A stretch of 36,007 nt of DNA from M3007 sp038203695 (GCA_038203695.1 JBBRDQ010000026.1:1-36007); one strand, 5' to 3'; shown: positions 24,766 through 33,604, numbered from the stretch's first letter. The notes: generated by a model not told the origin, from the letters alone. Program-made: numbers and translations.

Positions 24766-26673
24766 TTAACTATCAAACTTTTTTTTCAAATCTTCCAGAT
24801 CGAAGGTGATAAAACAACTTCGCCCGGAAGGACTTTTATACGGCACCGCACAGGCAAATAACTGATCGGTCAGTTCCTGCATTTCAGCGATGGAAAGTAC
24901 CTGGTTGCGTTTTAGCGCGGCACTGCGCGCCAATGAACGCGCCAGATTATCCTGCAAACCCAACTCAAGGTCGCGATTTTCCTTGTATTGCGTCAGCACT
25001 TTTTCTAATAAATATTCCTCCTGTCCGATACCGACAATATCTGCCGGCGTGCCGTGCAATACAAAGGATGTGCCGCCAAATTCAGCCACATCAAATCCCA
25101 GGCGATTGACCTCGGGCAGTATTTCACGGAGTAAAAGCGCGTCGGCTACCGAAAGTTCAATAGTTTTGGGAAAAAGTGCCGCCTGGGTGGTGATTGGTTG
25201 ACTTACCAATGCAGCCGCGTACCGCTCATACAAGATGCGTTCGCTGGCCGATTGCTGATCGATGAGCAAAAAACCGGATTTAATCGGACTGACGATATAC
25301 TGCCCGTGCAATTGATACGGTTCTTTCTGACTTCGGGAAAAACTGCCGCGCGTATCGTCCAGGGTATTGGCACCGGCACCGGCGCGCACCTCGAAATTGA
25401 AAGACGATTCGACCGATTCATCGCCGGGACTAAAGTTGTGGGCAGGAGTTTCAGATGGTTCATTATCAGTCGATTGCACCAGTGGAAGCAAGTCGAGCCC
25501 TTCATATAAACGCTGCCAGTTGCGCAGATTATCGGTATGGCGGCGTTCGCCCTCGTCGTCGCGGGGCGGCCGCTGGTAATTGCCCACCGAAGCGGGGTAG
25601 TCCGAATCGGGGCGAAGGCTGGGCGTGCGGGTTGGCGATGACTGAAAAGCCGGTTCCTGTTCAAAATCCAGGGTCGGGGTGATATTATGACTACCCAAAG
25701 CGTGGCGAACGGTCACTTTCAGGTAATTATACACCAGTTTTTCATCGTCAAATTTAATCTCCTGCTTGGTGGGGTGCACATTGATATCGATCCGCGCCGG
25801 GTCGATATCCAGAAATAACACATACAGCGGATAGGTGTCGGAAGGCAATAAATCCTCATACGCGCTGGCTACGGCATGGTGCAGGTAATTGCTTTTGATG
25901 AACCGGCGATTGACAAAAAACAACTGTTCGCCGCGCGCTTTTTTGGAATAATCGGGCTTGCCGACAAATCCTGTAATTTTCAGCACTTCGGTCTCTTCGT
26001 GCACCGGAACGAGTTTTTTATTGACCGCATCGCCGAAAATCTTGACGATGCGCTGTCGCAGATTGCCAGCCGGCAAGTGAAAAACTTCCAGGTCATTGTG
26101 GTGTAGCGACAAAAACAAATCGGGGTGCGCCATGGCTACCCGCTGAAATTCGTCGAGGATATGCCGCAACTCTACCGGTTCGCTTTTGAGAAAATTGCGC
26201 CGGGCGGGAATGTTGTAAAATAAATTTTTGACGGCGATGCTGGTGCCGACTGGGCACTGACAGGGTTCCTGCACCTTGATGGTCGAATCTTCGATGACAA
26301 TTCGGGTACCGAGCTCGTCGATTGCCCGGCGCGTACGCAGTTCCACCTGGGCTACGGCGGCAATGGAAGCCAGTGCTTCGCCGCGAAAACCCATCGTATT
26401 AATGTGGAAAAGATCTTTGGCATCGCGAATTTTGGAGGTTGCGTGCCGTTCAAAACTCATTCTGGCATCGGTATCCGACATCCCGCAACCATTGTCGATC
26501 ACCTGGATCAGCACTTTGCCAGCCTCGCGTACAATAAGTTTGAGTTCCGTTGCACCGGCATCTACGGCATTTTCGAGCAGTTCTTTCACCACCGAAGCGG
26601 GGCGTTGCACCACCTCTCCGGCGGCTATTTGGTTAGCCACACTTTCGGGTAAAAGTTGAATCACATCAGCCAT
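24766..26673 (-). CDS. mutL: DNA mismatch repair protein MutL
   Basis: A 635-residue protein starting at ATG 26673 (MADVIQLLPESVANQIAAGE, the family's canonical opening); an in-frame ATG at 26724 would add 17 atypical residues. The GHKL ATPase motifs are intact: ELLENAVDAGA (about 31-41), DNGCGMS (60-66), RHATSKI (76-82) and GFRGEALASIAA (95-106). The S5-like domain has FFVNRRFIKS and DINVHPTKQEIKF. Residues 330-450 are a variable linker. In the C-terminal dimerisation domain, the endonuclease motif DQHAx2Ex4E reads DQQSASERILYE (472-483), with His and Ala replaced, and the later Cys motif is SPSGRS rather than CPHGRP. The protein couples MutS recognition to downstream repair. Nicking activity of its own looks doubtful. 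Confidence 0.96.
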   Translation of the reverse strand: MADVIQLLPESVANQIAAGEVVQRPASVVKELLENAVDAGATELKLIVREAGKVLIQVIDNGCGMSDTDARMSFERHATSKIRDAKDLFHINTMGFRGEALASIAAVAQVELRTRRAIDELGTRIVIEDSTIKVQEPCQCPVGTSIAVKNLFYNIPARRNFLKSEPVELRHILDEFQRVAMAHPDLFLSLHHNDLEVFHLPAGNLRQRIVKIFGDAVNKKLVPVHEETEVLKITGFVGKPDYSKKARGEQLFFVNRRFIKSNYLHHAVASAYEDLLPSDTYPLYVLFLDIDPARIDINVHPTKQEIKFDDEKLVYNYLKVTVRHALGSHNITPTLDFEQEPAFQSSPTRTPSLRPDSDYPASVGNYQRPPRDDEGERRHTDNLRNWQRLYEGLDLLPLVQSTDNEPSETPAHNFSPGDESVESSFNFEVRAGAGANTLDDTRGSFSRSQKEPYQLHGQYIVSPIKSGFLLIDQQSASERILYERYAAALVSQPITTQAALFPKTIELSVADALLLREILPEVNRLGFDVAEFGGTSFVLHGTPADIVGIGQEEYLLEKVLTQYKENRDLELGLQDNLARSLARSAALKRNQVLSIAEMQELTDQLFACAVPYKSPSGRSCFITFDLEDLKKKFDS

Positions 26674-26744
26674 AACACAACCAACCGCGCCGGATAGTTT
26701 TTGTTTAGAACCCGATTTGCACATTCGGAGACGCGGCTTTTGCG

Positions 26745-26752
26745 CAAAGATA
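26745..26752 (-). promoter_or_regulatory. -7 box (TATCTTTG on minus strand) before mutL
   Basis: The minus strand reads TATCTTTG, an exact TAnnTTTG, about 70 bases before the mutL ATG at 26673. The -33 box is not recognisable. Confidence 0.45.
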
Positions 26753-26795
26753 CTTTTTTGCCATAGAAAAAAGCAGATAGTGTGCCGCGCTTTTT

Positions 26796-26803
26796 TACTT
26801 TTG
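26796..26803 (+). promoter_or_regulatory. -7 box (TACTTTTG) before a small membrane-protein gene
   Basis: TACTTTTG is an exact TAnnTTTG match 33 bases before the ATG at 26837. It lies back-to-back with the mutL box in the divergent gap. No good -33 element is visible. Confidence 0.45.
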
Positions 26804-26836
26804 CGCCATCAAATTTGAATCAAACAAACAAACGTT

Positions 26837-26965
26837 ATGGATAATATTCAAAACACACGCGGCAAAGGGTACTGTATGCTTTACCTCGCCATAGGGCTGT
26901 TTTTCATCATTTCACTTGTACTGATGTTATACAATCGCAACGGCGTGCTCGATTTCGCAAAATAA
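26837..26965 (+). CDS. Small (42-residue) single-helix membrane protein, unrecognised
   Basis: ATG to TAA encode 42 residues: a polar N-terminus (MDNIQNTRGKGY), one hydrophobic helix at about 14-32 (MLYLAIGLFFIISLVLMLY) and a short tail NRNGVLDFAK. A consensus-like -7 box lies 33 bases upstream and a strong hairpin terminator starts 20 bases downstream, so it has the anatomy of a complete stand-alone gene. The helix with N-terminal Arg/Lys suggests insertion with the N-terminus inside. No family is recognised. Whether it is translated is unproven. Confidence 0.6.
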   Translation: MDNIQNTRGKGYCMLYLAIGLFFIISLVLMLYNRNGVLDFAK

Positions 26966-26984
26966 TGGCTGCCCGATAAATGCC

Positions 26985-27027
26985 AAAAAATAAGTCATCC
27001 CGGGATATCCGGGATGACTTATTTTTT
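26985..27027. terminator. Strong bidirectional terminator (19-bp perfect stem)
   Basis: Arms 26985-27003 and 27009-27027 pair perfectly over 19 bp around GATAT, with six A on the left and six T on the right. It separates the small membrane-protein gene (plus) from the convergent aminopeptidase gene (minus, ending at 27048). Confidence 0.92.
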
Positions 27028-27047
27028 GATAATGGAGCATATATTCC

Positions 27048-29732
27048 TTAAAACATATCGTAATACAACTTCAGCGTCTCGTTTTTCTCACAGGCTTTGA
27101 TATCGGTGATGATGCTGTTCAGCTGGTCGACCTTTGCCGTCTCCCCTTTATCGCGGAAATAGGCGCGGGTATCGGAGAGGGCTTTGGTGGCTGAAAAACG
27201 GCGCCATTCGCTGTTTTTTTCATCCATTGCCACGCCTTTCCACTGATTGATCCCAATGTCCAGCAGTGCCGGATCCTTTAGACCAACCAGGAATATCCGA
27301 TGCTGCTCGAAAAATACGAACGCATCGTTTTGGTCGGCTTTATCCACATTTTTATTGAAAAAGTTGAGATGTGTTGCGTCGGGATTGCTGCCATATACTT
27401 TGGCCAGTACGCCGATCAGGTTCTCATTATCGGCCTTTTCATATTTGGCGGCCGCAAGCACAGCGGCCGGCTGGTCCAGTTTGTACAACGCGCCCAGCGC
27501 GGCACCGACTACGCTGTAGGCCTGATCATCGCCTAAACCCTGCTCTACGATCGGTTGATATTGTTTGTCGCCATAGTCGCCCAATACACGGAGTGCGGCA
27601 GCGCGTACGGAAGGTTCCGGATCGAATCCGGCGATTTTTGCTACGGTCGGCCGGTCGTCGGTATTTTTGATCCGGCCGGTTTTAGCATTGATGCCTTGCA
27701 GGCTGCGTTGGCGGATCGACTTGTTTTTATCTTTCAAAGCCGCCGACAGGATCGGATTTTTTACCGTGCCTTCTTCTTTGCTCAATCCTTCGAGCGCTTC
27801 CCAGTGGTCCATGTACAGCGGTGCATTGTTGTACATGAAAATCCATTCCGCCGTAGTGTGATTGTCGGTTTTTTCACACAACAGCACTTTTTCGGCATCT
27901 ACATTGATCAGGGCAGGCTTGGTCGGCGCGTCGAAGGTAAATGTTTGGGTGCGGTGCGTCAGGCGAATAGTTTCGCGGCGGGCTTTGCCAGAAGCATCAT
28001 AAAGATCGACGGCCATGGGTACATCGAAAACCGGCGCTTCCCCTTTTTCCGCTTTCTGTTTTTGCTCGATGGTAACACTGGCTTTTTTAGTAGCCGCATC
28101 CCAGTCATAGGTCATTTCCAGCGTCGGGTGACCGTTGCCGAAGAACCACTGATTGAAAAACCAGTTCAAATCCTGTCCGCTCACATCTTCGAAGGCCAGG
28201 CGTAATTCGTGTGCTTCTACGTCTGTAAACTCGTTTTTCTTCAAGTAACGCTGTAAACCGGCAAAAAAGGCGTCGTCGCCCAGGTAGGTCCGCAACATGT
28301 GCAGGATAGCACCGCCTTTGTTATAAGAGTGCCCGTCGAACATGGATTCGCGTTCGTTGTAGCCAAAATTGATCAGCGGATGTTTGTTTTGCTGCGCATT
28401 GTAGAAATAGCCGTCGCGTTGATCAAGTGCATACTCATCGGCCACATCCCGTCCATATTTGTGCTCCATCCACAGGTATTCCGAATAATTGGCAAACCCC
28501 TCGTTTAAGGTCAGGTTCGACCAGCTTTCGCAGGTGACCAAGTCGCCAAACCAGTGGTGGAACATTTCATGCGCCACGATCGATTCGTTAGTGAGGTGAT
28601 TGTCCAGCAGTTCGCGCTTGTCATGCTGCATGAATTCGCCAAAAATAACCGCCGTCGTATTTTCCATGGCACCGCTGACATAGTCGCGCACTACGATTTG
28701 CGAAAATTTCGACCAGGGATAATTATAACCCAGGCGGGTAGAATAGAACTCCAGCAACTCTGCCGTGTAGGGGAAAATATCTTTCGCGTATTGCTCATAC
28801 TTTGGCTCTACGTAATATTCCAGGTTGATATCGCGCCATTTTTCTTTGACTACGGCATACTCGCCGATCGCCATCATAAAGAGATAAGGCGCGTGCGGTT
28901 TGTCCATTTTCCAGTAATCCGTGCGCGTGCCGTCGGCGTTCTTTTTGCTGGAGATCAGCAGCCCGTTGGAAAGCGTTTTGTATTTGTCTGCTACGGTTAT
29001 GTACATTTCCTGGGTACAGCGCTCGTTGGGTTTATCCACCGTCGGCATCCAGAAAGAATTGCTTTCCGTTTCGCCTTGCGTCCAGATCTGGCGCGGTTTG
29101 TCGGCGTCGCTACCGTCGGCATTGATGAAGTACAGCCCTTTATCGCTGGTAATTGCCGCGCTGCCGCCTACTTTTTCGCGTTCGTCGGGTTTGGCAACAT
29201 ACGTGATGACCAGTTTGATGTCCTGCGTGCGTGCGTACGACCGGCCCAGATTGACGAGCAGTTTGGCATTGTCGTAGTCGTATTTTAGTTGCTCGGTCTG
29301 CCCTTCCATGACGACCGACTGAATGTCAAAATTCTTGGCATCGAGGGTTACTTTATCGGTTGCATAAAACCAGGGGCGCAGGGTAAGCGTGGCTTTCCCA
29401 AGGGCGCGTTTTTTCGCCCAGTCGAAGGAGATTTCGATCTTTTCGTGGATCAAATCAATCTCGAAGGTGTGCGAAGGATTGTAATGCGGCAATGTGTCCG
29501 GCAAGGCAACCGGCGCGGACTGCGGTTTTACCTCAATACCATCGACCAGCATGCGTTCTTCGATCAGTTCGGTATCGGCAGGCGCGCCCATGACGCCTTT
29601 GCCCATCGTGTCCCACTGGGCCGGTTGACCGGGTTGGTGTGGTGTATCCACCATTTTGCCACCCGTTTTAGGCGTGCAGGCTACATAAAGGGTGCATGTT
29701 GCGACCAGAGCCGCGAAAAAGAGATTTTTCAT
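27048..29732 (-). CDS. M1 family aminopeptidase, probable lipoprotein
   Basis: An 894-residue zinc metallopeptidase. The N-terminus (MKNLFFAALVATCTLYVAC) is an export signal with a lipoprotein-like cysteine at 19. The M1 catalytic domain shows the exopeptidase motif GAMEN (354-358) and the zinc signature HEMFH (388-392) followed 18 residues later by E411. The preceding beta domain (about 85-300) is the typical saddle. The C-terminal third is a HEAT-like helical domain (RQRSLQGINAKTG, PSVRAAALRVLGDYGDK). It removes N-terminal residues from peptides, here probably in the periplasm or at the surface. It is monocistronic, between a strong terminator and a 201-base divergent gap to the MscS gene. 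Confidence 0.93.
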   Translation of the reverse strand: MKNLFFAALVATCTLYVACTPKTGGKMVDTPHQPGQPAQWDTMGKGVMGAPADTELIEERMLVDGIEVKPQSAPVALPDTLPHYNPSHTFEIDLIHEKIEISFDWAKKRALGKATLTLRPWFYATDKVTLDAKNFDIQSVVMEGQTEQLKYDYDNAKLLVNLGRSYARTQDIKLVITYVAKPDEREKVGGSAAITSDKGLYFINADGSDADKPRQIWTQGETESNSFWMPTVDKPNERCTQEMYITVADKYKTLSNGLLISSKKNADGTRTDYWKMDKPHAPYLFMMAIGEYAVVKEKWRDINLEYYVEPKYEQYAKDIFPYTAELLEFYSTRLGYNYPWSKFSQIVVRDYVSGAMENTTAVIFGEFMQHDKRELLDNHLTNESIVAHEMFHHWFGDLVTCESWSNLTLNEGFANYSEYLWMEHKYGRDVADEYALDQRDGYFYNAQQNKHPLINFGYNERESMFDGHSYNKGGAILHMLRTYLGDDAFFAGLQRYLKKNEFTDVEAHELRLAFEDVSGQDLNWFFNQWFFGNGHPTLEMTYDWDAATKKASVTIEQKQKAEKGEAPVFDVPMAVDLYDASGKARRETIRLTHRTQTFTFDAPTKPALINVDAEKVLLCEKTDNHTTAEWIFMYNNAPLYMDHWEALEGLSKEEGTVKNPILSAALKDKNKSIRQRSLQGINAKTGRIKNTDDRPTVAKIAGFDPEPSVRAAALRVLGDYGDKQYQPIVEQGLGDDQAYSVVGAALGALYKLDQPAAVLAAAKYEKADNENLIGVLAKVYGSNPDATHLNFFNKNVDKADQNDAFVFFEQHRIFLVGLKDPALLDIGINQWKGVAMDEKNSEWRRFSATKALSDTRAYFRDKGETAKVDQLNSIITDIKACEKNETLKLYYDMF

Positions 29733-29933
29733 GTAATATAATAAAGGTGTAAAAATTGGTATTGCAAAGAGATACTTGGCACCAGGATATAGTACTGCTG
29801 AAAATGCCGATTTCCGGGCTGCAACACTATAAACGCGGCAAATCTATTTTATTTTAAACCGCAAATTTCGCAATTCAATTGCGCTCTTTTAGCAAACTTT
29901 GCAGCGTTTTCGGCGAAATGCCTTATTTTAGTC
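29733..29933. promoter_or_regulatory. Divergent promoter gap with a 15-bp palindrome
   Basis: The gap serves the aminopeptidase (minus) and mscS (plus). CGCAATTCAATTGCG at 29869-29883 is a 7+1+7 palindrome that could be an operator. AAACTTTG at 29894-29901 is one mismatch from TAnnTTTG and may be the mscS -7 box. On the minus strand TCTCTTTG near 29800 is a similar near-match for the aminopeptidase. Confidence 0.35.
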
Positions 29934-30761
29934 TTGATTGACACAAATTACATACCATTGGAAGCAGAATTATACTTTCGGCGCATACTCGATGTTGCCT
30001 GGAACTACGGCCCGAGCGTGCTTTTAGCGCTTTTATTACTAATTGGCGGATTATGGGCCATCAAACGGCTTACGCGCGGCTTCGATGTGTTCCTGCGCAA
30101 TCGCAAGGTGGATGCCAGCCTGCGTCCATTTTTTACTTCGCTGGCTGATACGGGCATGAAGGTGGTGCTGTTTCTGGTCGTTGCCAATAAAATCGGTATA
30201 GAGACCACCTCATTTATCGCAATTTTTTCCGCAATTGCGTTCTCAGTGGGCTTAGCCTTGCAGGGTAGCCTGGGCAATTTCGCTTCGGGTGTACTGATCC
30301 TGCTATTTCGCCCGTATAAAGTCGGCGACTTGCTGGTCGTAAGCGATAAAATGGGTAAAGTATCGGAAATCCAGATTTTCAACACCACGCTGGTTACTTC
30401 TCACGGTAAAAAAATCATTATTCCCAATGGCCGTATTACCGAAGGTGCTATTGAAAATATTGCGGAACAGGCACCTGTACAGGCCGAAGCGACCGTGCTG
30501 ATCAGTACCAAAACCTCGTTTGATCTGTTGCGTGCTATCGCTGACGAAGTAGTACTCCGGTGTCCGAATGCCTTGCCCGACCGCCCGGCCGATGTCAAGA
30601 TAAGTGGAATCAGCCGCGATGATCTCACGGTCCAGATCGCCTGCTGGACGACCGGCCAACACTATGAAGATACCATTGCCTACCTGTATGAACACCTGAA
30701 AACAGCCTTCGATGCCGCTGGTATTGAACTGGCCAAAGAGCGGCGCAAGATGGACTGGTAA
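29934..30761 (+). CDS. MscS family mechanosensitive ion channel
   Basis: A 275-residue small-conductance channel. Three membrane helices lie at about 25-45 (VLLALLLLIGGLWAI), 72-92 (TGMKVVLFLVVANKIG) and 95-127. The last is the pore helix with the Ala/Gly pattern AFSVGLALQGSLGNFASGVLIL. The beta domain follows (FRPYKVGDLLVV ... TSHGKKIIIPNGRI), then the alpha/beta C-terminus. It opens under membrane tension to release solutes on hypo-osmotic shock. The start must be the TTG at 29934, as no ATG in frame precedes the first helix. Gene order puts kdsA 44 bases downstream. Confidence 0.93.
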   Translation: MIDTNYIPLEAELYFRRILDVAWNYGPSVLLALLLLIGGLWAIKRLTRGFDVFLRNRKVDASLRPFFTSLADTGMKVVLFLVVANKIGIETTSFIAIFSAIAFSVGLALQGSLGNFASGVLILLFRPYKVGDLLVVSDKMGKVSEIQIFNTTLVTSHGKKIIIPNGRITEGAIENIAEQAPVQAEATVLISTKTSFDLLRAIADEVVLRCPNALPDRPADVKISGISRDDLTVQIACWTTGQHYEDTIAYLYEHLKTAFDAAGIELAKERRKMDW

Positions 30762-30805
30762 AAACCAGTCGACGATTTAACCATCACCCTTTACTTATTA
30801 GATCG

Positions 30806-31621
30806 ATGCACATCCACATTCCAAAATTACAAAATACGGACTCCGGCAATTTTTTCCTGATTGCCGGGCCCTGCGCCATCGAAGGCGAACAAATGGCGTT
30901 CGATATCGCCGGGCAGGTCCATGAACTGTGTCAGCGGCTGGCGATCCCGTATATTTTTAAAGGTTCGTACCGCAAAGCCAACCGCAGCAAGCGTGATTCG
31001 TTCACCGGTATCGGCGATGAAAAAGCGCTGGATATTCTACAGCGGATCGGCTTGCACTACAACATACCAGTCACTACAGACATTCACACGGATGCCGAAG
31101 CTGCGCTGGCCGCGCAATATGTGGACATTCTGCAGATTCCGGCATTCCTGTGCCGGCAGACCAGCCTGCTCGTAGCGGCGGCGGAAACCGGCAAAGTGGT
31201 CAACATCAAAAAAGGCCAGTTTGTCAGTCCGGAGTCGATGCGCTTCGCCATGGAAAAAGTCCAGGAGGCGGGCAATCCCAACGTAATCCTGACCGAACGG
31301 GGTACTACCTTCGGTTATCAGGACCTGGTGATCGATTATCGCGGACTTCCGGTGATGCAATCTTTTGGCGTGCCTGTTGTACTGGATTGCACCCATTCGT
31401 TGCAGCAGCCCAACCAGAGCAGCGGCGTGACCGGCGGCCGGCCGGCACTGATTGAGACGGTGGCCAAAGCGGGTATTGCGGTAGGTGCGGACGGGTTATT
31501 TATTGAAACCCACCCGCGGCCGGCAGAGGCCAAATCAGACGGTGCCAATATGCTGCCGCTGGAAAAACTGGCGGGCTTACTGGAGCGTTTGGTGAAAGTC
31601 CGGCAAGCGATTCGCAGTTGA
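30806..31621 (+). CDS. kdsA: 3-deoxy-8-phosphooctulonate synthase
   Basis: A 271-residue cytoplasmic enzyme that condenses phosphoenolpyruvate with arabinose 5-phosphate to Kdo-8-phosphate, for the lipopolysaccharide inner core. The landmarks are all present: FKGSYRKANRSKRDSFTG (substrate loop), VTTDIHT, LQIPAFLCRQTSLL, NIKKGQF, ERGTTFGY, LDCTHSLQQPN and FIETHPRPAEAKSDGANM. The N-terminal IAGPCAIEG carries Cys23, the metal-ligand position of the metal-dependent (Aquifex-type) class, where E. coli has Asn. It probably forms a unit with mscS, 44 bases upstream. Confidence 0.95.
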   Translation: MHIHIPKLQNTDSGNFFLIAGPCAIEGEQMAFDIAGQVHELCQRLAIPYIFKGSYRKANRSKRDSFTGIGDEKALDILQRIGLHYNIPVTTDIHTDAEAALAAQYVDILQIPAFLCRQTSLLVAAAETGKVVNIKKGQFVSPESMRFAMEKVQEAGNPNVILTERGTTFGYQDLVIDYRGLPVMQSFGVPVVLDCTHSLQQPNQSSGVTGGRPALIETVAKAGIAVGADGLFIETHPRPAEAKSDGANMLPLEKLAGLLERLVKVRQAIRS

Positions 31622-32098
31622 AAAACGCATTTTCGCGGGCAGACAGCGTTTGAGCGGGTCAATCGTTGTTTATTTTTAGGTTAATAAGCCGAAAAAAAAA
31701 GGAAGCGCGAGATATGTACGCTACGGGCAAACCGCTAAAAAGTAGCCGTTTTAAGCGATTTTAGCCTAAATATGGGGTCTAAGTTGCTGCTGACAAATAA
31801 AAATTGGTCTTCTTGCCCTTAAATAAATTAGAATTTCTCAAAGCACTTGTTGGAAATTGTAAACACCGCGCTATTTTTACCGCCACATTCAACGTGCTTT
31901 TGCACAGGAAAACGGTTTTCTACCGGAGATGAATTTTTTTTTCAGGCCCGGCACACCATTTTACGCCCTGCCTGCATCTATGCAGACAGCGGTGTTGCCG
32001 GAACAAAAATTCTCAGCATCGGGTAGAAAATTCGTTCGTACTGTCAAAAGCGTATCTGTTAAACATCAATCATTCATTAACCTAAATTTACACGCAGC
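31622..32098. other. 477-base gap: long leader region of the ExbB/TonB cluster
   Basis: No gene is supported here. Features seen: an inverted repeat GCTAAAA...TTTTAGC around 31734-31764 after kdsA (weak terminator candidate); a possible promoter with TTG at 31850-31852 and TATTTTTA at 31872-31879, 19 bases apart; and the nested hairpin at 31948-32001. The stretch 31675-31870 is AT-rich and otherwise featureless. Confidence 0.5.
31948..32001 (+). promoter_or_regulatory. Nested imperfect hairpin in the exbB leader
   Basis: CCGGCA (31948-31953) pairs with TGCCGG (31996-32001) and CACC with GGTG, with one bulged T. Inside, CTGCAT (31972-31977) pairs with ATGCAG (31980-31985). The element lies about 100 bases before the exbB start and is not followed by a T run, so it may be an RNA control element or a DNA operator. 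Confidence 0.35.
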
Positions 32099-32947
32099 AT
32101 GACAGCAGCAAAACCCACCCAAGCACAGCAAAAACAAGCCGGCGGCGGACTCGGAGCGATTTTCCCGTACATTATTATTCCAATCTTGTTGGTTATCTCT
32201 TACGGCATCTGGAAATTTTACTTCGGCGCAGCCGGTAACTTTAAAGCCGATGCCGAACACCCGATGGGCTTTAATGAAAACGACCCATTGCCAGGTAATC
32301 TGTCTGGTACCGTTTACAAAGGCGGCGTTCTTGTACCCGTATTGTTGACTTTGTTTTTTACCGTTATCGTTTTTGTGATCGAGCGTTTCATCACCCTGGC
32401 ACAAGCAAGTGGCGCGGGCAATATCGACGCGTTCGTACGCAATATCAAAGTGCTGCTCGATCGTGGCGACATGAATGCCGCTTTGCAGGCCTGTGATCGT
32501 CAGAAAGGTGCTGTTGCCAATGTCGTACGCGCCGGTCTGGGCAAATACGCCGAAATGGAGCGCATCACTGGTATGGAGAAAGACGAAAAAGTGATTGCCA
32601 TCCAAAAAGAAGTAGAAGAAGCGACTTCGCTGGAACTGCCAATGCTGGAGCGCAACCTGAACATCCTGGCTACCATCGCGTCGGTGGCAACCCTTGTTGG
32701 TCTGTTGGGTACGGTATTCGGGATGATCCGTTCGTTCGCATCGCTGGCCAATGCCGGCGCTCCGGACTCTTCGGCACTCGCAACCGGTATCTCGGAAGCC
32801 CTGATCAATACCGCTTTGGGTATCGGTACTTCGGCTGTCGCGATCATTTTCTACAACTTCTTTACGGGTCGTATTGACTCAATGACCTACCGGATCGACG
32901 AAGCAGGCTACAGCCTTACGCAGACGTATGCTACGAAAGGACACTAA
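32099..32947 (+). CDS. exbB: MotA/TolQ/ExbB proton channel family protein
   Basis: A 282-residue inner-membrane protein. The first helix is at about 22-42 (FPYIIIPILLVISYGIW), the second at about 77-96 (VPVLLTLFFTVIVFVIERF), and the last two at about 185-210 and 225-250 (NILATIASVATLVGLLGTVFGMI; ISEALINTALGIGTSAVAIIFYNFF). The conserved GLLGTVxGMIxSF and the TALGIGTSAVAI pattern identify the family. With ExbD it forms the proton-driven motor that energises TonB. It heads a cluster ExbB-ExbD-ExbD-TonB-TonB. Family members also act as TolQ; the TonB genes downstream favour the ExbB reading. Confidence 0.92.
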   Translation: MTAAKPTQAQQKQAGGGLGAIFPYIIIPILLVISYGIWKFYFGAAGNFKADAEHPMGFNENDPLPGNLSGTVYKGGVLVPVLLTLFFTVIVFVIERFITLAQASGAGNIDAFVRNIKVLLDRGDMNAALQACDRQKGAVANVVRAGLGKYAEMERITGMEKDEKVIAIQKEVEEATSLELPMLERNLNILATIASVATLVGLLGTVFGMIRSFASLANAGAPDSSALATGISEALINTALGIGTSAVAIIFYNFFTGRIDSMTYRIDEAGYSLTQTYATKGH

Positions 32948-32971
32948 TTAACCCTGTAACAAAATAACGTT

Positions 32972-33604
32972 ATGCCAAAGCATAAACCTAAAAGGAGCAT
33001 ACCCACCATTGACATGACCGCCATGTGCGACGTGGCATTTCTGTTGCTGACCTTCTTCATGCTTACCGCAAAGATGAAGCCGCAACAGGTGGTGGTAGAT
33101 TCACCGTCGTCCATTTCCGACACGAAATTGCCGGACGTGGGTACGCTGACGATTTTGGTGAGCAAAGATGGCAAAGTCTACCTCGATATGGTCGGCCAAC
33201 ACACGCGTGAAACGCTCATCGAGCAGATGAATAAGGATTACACGATGAAACTGTCCAAAGAGCAGGAAGTAAAATTTGCCAACTCCGGTAGTTTCGGCGT
33301 GCAACGGAAAGATTTGAAACGCTGGCTGGATATGGAACCCTCCGAGCGTGCCAAAATCGAAGGCGGTATCCCTTCCGATACTACTGAAAATGAGCTGGGG
33401 CCGTGGATTCACAATGCCCGTCTGGCCCAGTTTAAAATGAAAAATGAAGGGAAAGTGAAAGATGAGTACGTCATCGTGTTGAAAGCCGATAAGGATACGC
33501 CTTACCCGGCGATTCAAAACGTGATCAACACCCTGACGGATATTAACGTCAATAAATTCAACCTGATTACTAACACGGAAGCCAAACCAGGCACCGAAAA
33601 GTAG
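32972..33604 (+). CDS. exbD: ExbD/TolR family biopolymer transport protein, first copy
   Basis: A 210-residue protein: a short basic cytoplasmic tail (PKHKPKRSIPT), one helix at about 20-36 and a periplasmic domain. The proton-coupling aspartate is D20 in TAMCDVAFLLLTFFML. The periplasmic region is longer than in the classic 140-residue ExbD and contains an inserted charged segment (about 100-150, KLSKEQEVKFANSG ... WLDMEPSERAKIEGG). Such long paired ExbD proteins are usual in Bacteroidota. It starts 24 bases after exbB. Confidence 0.9.
   Translation: MPKHKPKRSIPTIDMTAMCDVAFLLLTFFMLTAKMKPQQVVVDSPSSISDTKLPDVGTLTILVSKDGKVYLDMVGQHTRETLIEQMNKDYTMKLSKEQEVKFANSGSFGVQRKDLKRWLDMEPSERAKIEGGIPSDTTENELGPWIHNARLAQFKMKNEGKVKDEYVIVLKADKDTPYPAIQNVINTLTDINVNKFNLITNTEAKPGTEK

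Noticed and set aside
28554..29288. Open frame of 244 codons on the plus strand
   Set aside because: Antisense to the M1 aminopeptidase, whose HEMFH and GAMEN motifs prove the minus-strand frame.
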